Shown here: piece after piece, positions 57,801 through 64,000 of the stretch
Layout of the letters: each line of letters starts with the position of its first letter
Numbering within the stretch: position 1 is the stretch's first letter
Origin: Pycnopodia helianthoides
Taxonomy: Eukaryota > Echinodermata > Asteroidea > Forcipulatida > Asteriidae
Length of the DNA: 64,000 nucleotides
NCBI GenBank assembly: GCA_032158295.1
Contig: CM063249.1
Location: forward strand, 14,674,078-14,738,077
Direction: 5' to 3'
Position numbers and translations under genes: made by a program
Notes under the pieces: generated by a model
Seen by the model: the letters and a program-made list of their open reading frames with translations, nothing else
The model's database searches: none
What the model was told of the DNA's origin: nothing

Positions 57801-59710
57801 AATAGACCAATAATACTGTAACTATTTCCCCAGTCAGTAATCAAAGTTGAAAATGATTTCATTTGAAATCAAACTCATTTTCAACTTTGATTACTGACTT
57901 TGATTTCTCTGTAGCCTGAACCTCCAGTAGTCCCCACTCCTGAGGCAGCCCCAGTGGAGGATGAGAAACCTGAAGAGGTTGTACTTGAGGTAGCAGTGGA
58001 GGAGATTGAAGATGAACCTCAAGAGGAAGTCAAGAGCAAAGAGGAAACAAGGTTTGAAAATACAGAGCAATTATTAGCAATTTTAAATTAGATTTTGTAA
58101 GCAACCATTTTGTCCATTTCAATGGGAAAATTTGGAAGGCTCGATGCAACAGACTTTCAAGCTGAATGTCAATATTTTATGTAGTTCTGAGCAAGCACAC
58201 ATCTCCAAGAACAATTGATTTACCTGGCAAGTCCCAATCTAGTGTCTCAAAATGTCTCAAACTCTTATGAAAAAATACACATGTACCATAACGTCATAAA
58301 AGTGGTTTGAGGAAATCTCATCGCTCCTGGAGACTGAATTTTTGCAATCCTTCAAACACAAAAAAGAAAACCTTTCAAACGAAAACATGGCAGCCCAAAT
58401 TTCACTTGTACCAACTTGAAATACTGAGTTTTGAATTTAAAATCAATTTTTATGATAGCACCTTGGATGGGTTTGGAAGGTGATGCTGTGCAATCTGCAG
58501 CCAATAATGCCAGAAACAAAGGGGTGACCCTCCTGTCTTAACAATAAGTGTACTGGGTTCTTTATGCGTACATAACACAACACACTGGACCTACGGCTTT
58601 ATGTTTCCTCTGAAGGACAAATCAATTATGGTAAAAGTGTCTTTCTCCAGGACACAAGGTGCCATGACTGGGACCTGAACCTACACTCTGACAACACTAG
58701 AACTTGAGTCAAGTGCACTTGACTATTTTACAAACAATCTTTGTTAAATACAATAAATTAATTGTTCTTTTACAGAAAGCCTGAGAAGAAGAAACTTGGA
58801 CCAGCTCCAAAGTTCAAAGTGGACCTGTTCTCCATGGACTCGGGTGTAAGTATTTTGCTGATAAAACTATCTGTAGAAATTTGTGGGGAAAAACAAGTTA
58901 GATTTTTGTTATATGATGATAGAGTGAAAACTTCAGGCTCTGCATGTATGTGCTGTGAAAAAGTTCAAAACGTTCTATAGGAAACCCGGACAAATTGTTT
59001 GAACTTAACACACACAAATTTGCAAATAATGCAAAAGAGGCATCTCAGGTAAACCCCTTGGTTTGTTATAAGTTTTAGAGCATTTCTGACTTTTATTTGA
59101 TGTGATCACAGTTTTATTTCCAATTGTTTCATTCTGAAATTTGTTTCTCTTGACAGTCCATGTTTTTCTGACTAGCCACAGCAACAGCTGTTTGTTAAAC
59201 ATGTCAATTTTGACGGTTCTCTTATGGGTTTTATCATTGCAAAGTTTGTCAACAAATTTGAAATCTTGCTGTATCAAACAAAGCCTCATTTCCATTACCG
59301 TTGTAGTTTTTGCAGAAATCTTGATGTGGTTTCAAACTTCAAAGTGAAGCTGTGTGACTGATTTTGCTTTGTGAAGCTCTTAATCATTTGAACTCCCTGC
59401 ATTGATTTTTTGAATCTTGTGTAGACCTTTCTTTTTCAACGTCACATCCCTAAGTTTTGCAAATTAGCCAATTCACCTGTGGATCAATGATTGCCATCTA
59501 AAACAAATCATTATTTTAAGCAAAGGGTTTGAATATTTCATTTAAGGGAAATTTGTCAACCAAAGTTTGTGCAAAAATGAAAGGAAATTGCCTTGCTAAC
59601 CCAACCGCCCTGAATCCTCCAAAATCTACACCCAGAATTTTCCTGACTTTGATGGATTCAGTACTGCACAGACTGATGAAAAGTTCCTGGCCAATCTTAC
59701 CAGGGCAAAA
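51289..59710 (+). CDS. Unrecognised multi-exon protein: basic RPxSA region, proline-rich repeats, acidic segment; possibly runs past the window
   Basis: Exons: 51289-51876, 53544-53579, 55208-55417, 56188-56306, 56668-57086, 57915-58051, 58776-58845, 59636-59710. Residues 1-196 are basic and Ser/Pro-rich with RRVKSAT, RPKSAQS, RRPRSAF and RPRTAPA, a pattern I associate with cytoskeletal or ciliary proteins (inference). Then come RRIAFADEPVKPQSP, an acidic stretch, (REPTPPP)n repeats, the Glu-rich EVAVEEIEDEPQEEV, and KPEKKKLGPAPKFKVDLF. No transmembrane or catalytic domain is seen. Most junctions fit in phase, but 55417 to 56188 is off by one and exon 56668-57086 is 419 nt, with a one-base loss and an in-frame TAG. 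It may be a decaying gene or carry assembly errors. No name is given. Confidence 0.75.
52458..52598. repeat. Tandem duplication, 70-bp period, two copies
   Basis: GTCGCTTTTGTTGTTTGAAA through TCTAGTGTTGTTTT..AAGATA..TTGCC is present twice in direct tandem with few differences. Intronic. Confidence 0.95.
53544..53579 (+). CDS. Proline-rich gene exon 2 (36-nt small exon)
   Basis: TTTGCAG acceptor and GTAAGT donor enclose 12 codons, RREFLQLPRHNN, in phase 0 with both neighbours. Confidence 0.75.
53940..54130 (-). repeat. tRNA-derived SINE, family 2, copy C
   Basis: On the minus strand: ATCAGGTTGACTCAGTGGAT (A-box region), CCTGGTTCGAATCCCACC (B-box), GGTTTTTCAGTACTAAACTG, GGTTTTCCTCCCACATCTAC. 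The order matches 9935-10213. Confidence 0.78.
54260..54420. repeat. Interspersed repeat (CCAATGGAAGTGCCCT family), copy 1
   Basis: CCAATGGAAGTGCCCTTTAC, AAAATGGTCTTGCCCTCTCC and AAGATGAAATTCCAGGCCTG match the partial copy at 56015-56090 with scattered changes. Confidence 0.7.
55208..55417 (+). CDS. Proline-rich gene exon 3
   Basis: 70 codons from IRRGQVPHYTNFVKRVELG through PPPRRRIAFADEP to GNERNL, donor GTGAGT, phase 0 at both ends. Confidence 0.8.
55633..56006. mobile_element. TTAA-flanked MITE, 374 bp
   Basis: Left end TTAAAGGAACATTACAGAAT, right end in reverse TTAAAGGCACATTACAGAAT; both continue TGGT. TTAA terminal sites are shared with 31683-32081. The interior has no transposase. It sits in the intron where the reading phase of the proline-rich gene fails to match. 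Confidence 0.85.
56015..56090. repeat. Interspersed repeat (CCAATGGAAGTGCCCT family), copy 2
   Basis: Partial copy of the repeat at 54260-54420: CCAATGGAAGTGCCCTAAGC, AAAATGGCCTTGCCGTCTC, GATGAGATTCAAGACCTGCC. Confidence 0.7.
56188..56306 (+). CDS. Proline-rich gene exon 4 (phase uncertain)
   Basis: Strong acceptor (TTTTCTTCTATTTGCAG). The protein-like frame reads DVSIHIPSPTDHLLVPEF, then EEPPSDESQEAWTEPKAP up to GTAAGT, and joins exon 5 in phase. It needs one base from the preceding exon, which exon 3 (phase 0) does not supply; an unseen small exon or a missing base would explain this. Confidence 0.65.
56668..57086 (+). CDS. Proline-rich gene exon 5: REPTPPP repeats, frame-broken
   Basis: Starts TPSPAMSGRNSPTPVVDDTP, then about ten repeats of R-E-P-T-P-P-P. 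Near 56869-56872 one C of a CCC-ACC unit is missing, so the repeat frame continues one base shifted. In that shifted frame the exon reads on to PDQKK|GTTAGT but meets TAG at 57000-57002. Length 419 nt although both flanking junctions are phase 0. Confidence 0.7.
57832..57899. repeat. Perfect hairpin, 25-bp arms, just before a splice acceptor
   Basis: AGTCAGTAATCAAAGTTGAA starts the left arm (57832-57856); the exact reverse complement occupies 57875-57899. The acceptor AG of the next exon is at 57913-57914, 14 nt after the right arm. Confidence 0.95.
57915..58051 (+). CDS. Proline-rich gene exon 6: acidic segment
   Basis: Codes PEPPVVPTPEAAPVEDEKP and a Glu-rich stretch EVAVEEIEDEPQEEVKSKEE, probably helical. 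Phase 0 in, phase 2 out (ACAAG|GTTTGA). Confidence 0.78.
58530..58745 (-). repeat. Diverged copy of the class II tRNA-derived SINE
   Basis: ACACAAGGTGCCATGACTGG, ACCTGAACCTACACTCTG and ACAACACTAGAACTTGAG..CAAGTGCACTT correspond, in the same order and strand, to 8440-8530. The tRNA head is eroded. Confidence 0.65.
58776..58845 (+). CDS. Proline-rich gene exon 7
   Basis: Codes RKPEKKKLGPAPKFKVDLFS then MDSG, donor GTAAGT. Phase 2 in, phase 0 out. Confidence 0.78.
59636..59710 (+). CDS. Proline-rich gene exon 8
   Basis: Acceptor CTACACCCAG, 25 codons NFPDFDGFSTAQTDEKFL to NLTRAK, donor GTATGT, phase 0 at both ends. Confidence 0.7.
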
Positions 59711-59822
59711 GTATGTTTGATAGCATTGTTTACTATGTGCTTTCCTACATGCAGTCCTGTTGGGTAATAATCCACAGGTACACTAGGGTGATATTAAAAT
59801 CCATTGCCTTCTGCATTCTAGA

Positions 59823-59964
59823 GCAGTCACTGATTTCACAAAACTTTACGTAACTGGGTAAGTTCACTTACGCAGGATTTATGCGCAAGTTATGCACCAC
59901 TAACACAAGAAATCTTGCACAAGTGGACTAACGCAGTTGCATAAAGTTTTGTGAAATCGGCTGC
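59823..59964. mobile_element. MITE with GATTTCACAAAACTTTA ends
   Basis: Left CTGATTTCACAAAACTTTAC; right end in reverse CCGATTTCACAAAACTTTAT, both followed inward by inverted TACGTAACT/GCAGTTGCAT-like words. Related by its GATTTCACAAA core to 42391-42544. Confidence 0.82.
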
Positions 59965-60640
59965 AGGTGTTTAAGTTGCTAGACCACTGATAGAAAAGTC
60001 TAAGTCCTGTATTCTATTTATAGGCACATATCTGCTGCACGCTCGATGTTTTGACCACTTCTGCCTCCAAAGCTAGCATACATTTTTGTGTGCATGCAAT
60101 TTTATTCAAAACCACTCATTTCATTGTTGAAAAGCATTTCTTATATGACAGTAATTGATAATTCTGGAAAAACAATGAGTCTATCCAAACCCATGTGAAA
60201 AGCAAGTCAAAAAGTTATGTTTTTCGTATGTAAATAATAAAGGAAAAACTAGCTCAATGCATTTCCAATGGGCTTTCGGTAATTGCTGGAACCAGTTAGT
60301 GTGAAGTGGACGTGCTTACAGTGGAGTTACATAACAGTGGAATTACGAACAGGATTGAGAACTGCAAACAATTTAAATTATACAATGCTTATCATTTATA
60401 CATGGTGTAGGGCAAACACTAATGTTATTTTTGATTGTGCATGCAAGCACAGTGAACAGATTTGGTTTGGATGTTTTAGTTTGTAACCAGAATTTATTGA
60501 TTATATTTTGTTTAGAGTTAAGATTGACCGGGAAATCTCATCCTGGTTTTGGCAGACATTGCTGTTTGTTTCATTGCTTTGTAATTTCTTCCTCCTTGTT
60601 TTATGATGAATGTGTCCGTCTCGTCCCGATTCCTCTACAG

Positions 60641-60649
60641 GCCATGAAA
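60641..60649 (+). CDS. Candidate 9-nt micro-exon of the proline-rich gene
   Basis: A strong acceptor (CGATTCCTCTACAG) is followed by GCCATGAAA and then GTATGT. In phase 0 it would add Ala-Met-Lys. Without the donor the frame is open to TGA at about 60716, so it could also be a last exon. Confidence 0.3.
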
Positions 60650-63600
60650 GTATGTATCATTGCAGCATGTTTGAATTCCTTCATGCACAAAGTCACCATT
60701 AACCATCCTACTGTCTGACCATTTATTATCATTCACTTGGGTTTTTAATGATGGATACGTTTGCCAGCCAACAATTTGATTTTATGTGCTGTGGTGATTG
60801 TACGTACACAGTATACAGTAGTTAGTGCACAGTTCCATCATTCACACAAGCCTTCCTGTTGAATGGTTTTAAATGGTTGGTCAATTATTATTGTGGGCGG
60901 TTTTTAATTCAGCTGCAGCTTGCATGTGCACATTGCAAAAGGCCCTTTCCATATGACATCACAAGCTTATCATATTATACAATAGCTGAGAGTTTTGTGT
61001 GCCACGTAAACACTATGCACATTTCCATTGTTTTGACCTCAGTGATGGCGCCTATATGCAAGGGGTCTATTAATCCCAAATGAAATGTATATGCACCCCA
61101 GTCAGTATATACTTGTTTAATATCGCCACTCTTCTGCTTGCCAAATGCCCGAAAGGGTTACTGCAATTAGGGTCAAGGGTTGCATCCTCACGGCTATTGG
61201 TAAAGACCAGTTCATATATGTACTTGTCAAAAACACAAATAAAGACTGAAAATGGTTGGTGAAAAGTTTCAAGAACCTCTAATTTGGACACCATGTTTCT
61301 CTTCCAAACCTTGAGTGCTTGAAGTACAGTATGACCTGGTCTTAGAGGTGTCAACAGCTACCTATGTTAATATTTTGTAATTTGATATGCTAAAACTTTG
61401 AAGTTGTTCACCCCCCACCACAGGATACTCAGCCCAATGTAACTTGCACCTCATAATCAATAAGAGCTAACATCTTTAACAAAAAGTTTGCAAGTCACTG
61501 CCCTTTTATCCGTCACCCATGGACCCATGCATCCCTTACTCCAATAACATTGTTTGCTCTTTTTGTATGAGCTTAGAACCCAATCAAAACCATCACGCTA
61601 ACACAATAGTGTTGCTGTAACTGGTCATGGAGCACATGCTAACAAGTCGAAAATTAATCCAAGGAAAAAAATTGACAAAACACACAACAATCATTAACAC
61701 TGATAACATTAATGAGAATAAAAACAGAATAAAACCTGGCAATTCATAAACCAATCAACATTATGATGTATAAAAGATTGTAGGTTTCTTTAAACAAGCT
61801 CTGTAATTTGTTTAAATATTTTTCCTTGTATATATATATGAAGGTAGTGAACAGGATTTTTACAAAAATGTCAACCTTTAAGTTAGTCAACACTATCATG
61901 AGTAATTTGGGAGATAACCTTGGTACACAAGTATTTGTTTTCAATTTACAATATCAGTTATCAGATAATCTTGAAAGCCTTTACAAATAACCCATTATGA
62001 TTTTAGGGAATTTGCACAATGTTTACATTAATTGAAACACACAGCACATATTAGTCATCGATCATCACCGCCACCAGTCAATTTTCAAGGTGATTCTGAT
62101 CAAACTGTTTTACATTGTGCGAAAAAAGCTACGTCAAGTCCACTTCAGGCTTTGCAGGACACACATTTTGACATCAATAACATTACATTAAATCATCATC
62201 AGAGAATGCACATAACAAATCATCATGAACTTTATCCACACAATCCCAATCTAGTCATTTTTATAAATACTTTTCATTGGGTGCTCGTTGGAAGGGCATA
62301 ATGAAAGTGTGCAAGGCAAAAAGGTTGGAAGCAATAGTACGCCAAATTGTGTTGTAAGAAACTAGGTGTGAAAGTTGGATGTCTGAAAGTCAGAATGGAA
62401 AAATGAAGATGTAATCTGAGTATATTCTTGCATAAAACATACATATGAACCATTTTCTTAAATATGCATCGCCCAAATTGTTTCTTAATCAACGGTAAAA
62501 CAAATTGTAACTATTAGACACCTATTTTCTTTTAGTCTAGGTGCATTAGTTTATATATTTCTTTCATTTGAGACACTGAACTAAAAAATATATGTGACGT
62601 CTTACGTTACCAGCAGCCATGTACAAAACAATTTGCATGATGCAAATGTTTTGGGGCATTGCATGTGGTTGTTTTTGTTTTTTGTTGAACAACATTATCT
62701 GTAAAAAATTTGTGAGGAGAAAAATATAATTGTTTATGTCTTGACGGGTCTAAATTGATTGGTGAAAATTTAAAGTACAAAATGTTGTACTTTGCGTGCC
62801 CCATGGCTTGTTATAGAGTCTTGAGTCTTTCTGCCGAGCACCCAGCAATTTTATCAAACAAGTCTCAACTACATTTTGCACGATCAAATTATTTATCTAA
62901 ATCCCACATTTATCTTCACATGTCTGCACAATCAGTTTCAAATGAGTGTTTGTGTAAACAATCATTTGTCACAATAGCCTCACCTTTTTGGCATATTCCA
63001 AAGTTCAATTTGTTGCCATGCTCATGGAGAGAGTTTATGTGTTGAATCTTTTTAAATTGGAGTGGAAACAAGTCTGATATAAAGAGTATGTAAGTGAGCA
63101 TAAAGTCTAACTCAGGAAAAAGGTACACAAAAGAAGCAAACCCTATGGAAATAGAACGATGAGTTACAAGTCGTAGCTTTTGTAAAAAAGCAAAAGTTAA
63201 TTTCTGCAACTTGTAGTATGTATTAAGGTTTTTAACTTCACCATCATGGAATCATAACACTTCACCCATTCATTGGTGGCGGGAAACATGGTTTAAACAC
63301 AGGCCAATTTCATTTACCTGCACAGTATCATGATTGAAATGTTGAAGTTGTGTTATTTGAGTACAGAATTCCAAATACAAATTCAGATTGAGTCACTTAT
63401 GAACAAGCGTTGATACATGTACATAAAACAAAACTATGCATGAAAAGAATAAGAAATAACGAAAGACAGATTGGTAAATATTGAAAAAAAGAAGAAAGTT
63501 AATCATACATACTTTCAATTCTATAAGCTCTCTGATGATATATTTTATACCAGTGCCATGACAATCCTGAAAAGAAAGTAGTTTGTCTGAAGTATTGTCA

Positions 63601-64000
63601 AAGTCAAGGTTATAGCTTTTATGATTCCTGCAATCAAATGAAGCTGATCAATAATGAACATGCACAAAATGTATTTCCAAAACACAAAACTTGTTTTTTG
63701 TTGTTTACACAAAAAGCCACGGAATTTGATGGAACTTTTACAGAATGGTTGTACGGTGTGTTTATTAACAACTTGAGGATGCATTGGAAGTAATTTACTC
63801 TTCTAAAAAATGTACTTTCTCTGTAAGCACCTTTTTGTTGCATATTTAATGCTTTATTTATTTACTGTTTGAAGCACGGTGATTGGCATGACTGCACTAT
63901 TTCACAAACTAATGTTCTACCACCCCTTTAAGCAATACAGCAATACCATATAGCTTTATATTACATGGTAACCAGTAGCAATCAGAAGGCATCACATATA

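Larger units (their letters stand above)
59711..64000 (+). other. Downstream region of the proline-rich gene
   Basis: No certain exon. A 9-nt candidate micro-exon is at 60641-60649, and a MITE at 59823-59964. 60945-61075 matches the interspersed repeat seen at about 826-1110. The remainder is AT-rich and unassigned; the gene's stop codon is not identified and may lie beyond the window. Confidence 0.5.

Noticed and set aside
1..64000. CRISPR arrays, prokaryotic operons, phage or defence systems
   Set aside because: No regularly spaced repeats with unique spacers, no Shine-Dalgarno-led gene clusters; intron-exon structure is eukaryotic throughout.

Overview
The window is animal genomic DNA. 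Coding sequence is split into short exons with GT/AG introns, the background is AT-rich, and several families of tRNA-derived SINEs and short inverted-repeat transposons are scattered through introns and spacers. The repeat style (frequent TAGGCCTA-type words, TTAA-flanked MITEs, tRNA-type SINEs shared between introns) together with the divergence of the proteins suggests an echinoderm, perhaps a sea star. That placement is an inference.

Layout, all genes on the + strand. (1) 1-6263: no recognised gene; two modules of AAGGTTA repeats plus a TGACGTCA palindrome lie upstream of the first gene. (2) 6264-15582: a complete 11-exon SLC6 monoamine neurotransmitter transporter of 629 aa, whose ion- and amine-site residues are intact and whose signatures mix the dopamine/noradrenaline and serotonin branches. 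Two introns carry SINEs and intron 9 is largely a degenerate 5-bp satellite. (3) 15583-33394: a transposon-rich spacer with a 2.4 kb terminal-inverted-repeat element holding a decayed SAP-domain ORF, a TTAA-flanked MITE with a perfect 38-bp palindrome, and a 1.25 kb nested foldback element. (4) 33395-42878: a secreted matrix metalloproteinase. Eight exons are certain (propeptide, furin site, zinc catalytic domain, hemopexin domain); a separate signal-peptide exon at 33395 is a candidate. (5) 42879-47298: spacer with repeats. (6) 47299-47673: a first coding exon of an unrecognised protein. (7) 51289-59710 and probably past the window end: a multi-exon, basic then proline-rich then acidic protein with repeated RPxSA-like and REPTPPP motifs, not recognised. 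One of its exons carries a 1-nt frame break and an in-frame TAG.

The transporter and the metalloproteinase are functionally unrelated neighbours; nothing suggests a shared pathway. The most unusual items are a perfect 97-nt hairpin (50499-50595), the intronic pentamer satellite, the nested foldback element touching the presumed first exon of the metalloproteinase, the SAP-domain element with 70-bp termini, and the frame breaks in the proline-rich gene. No CRISPR, prokaryotic operon or other new defence-type system was seen.
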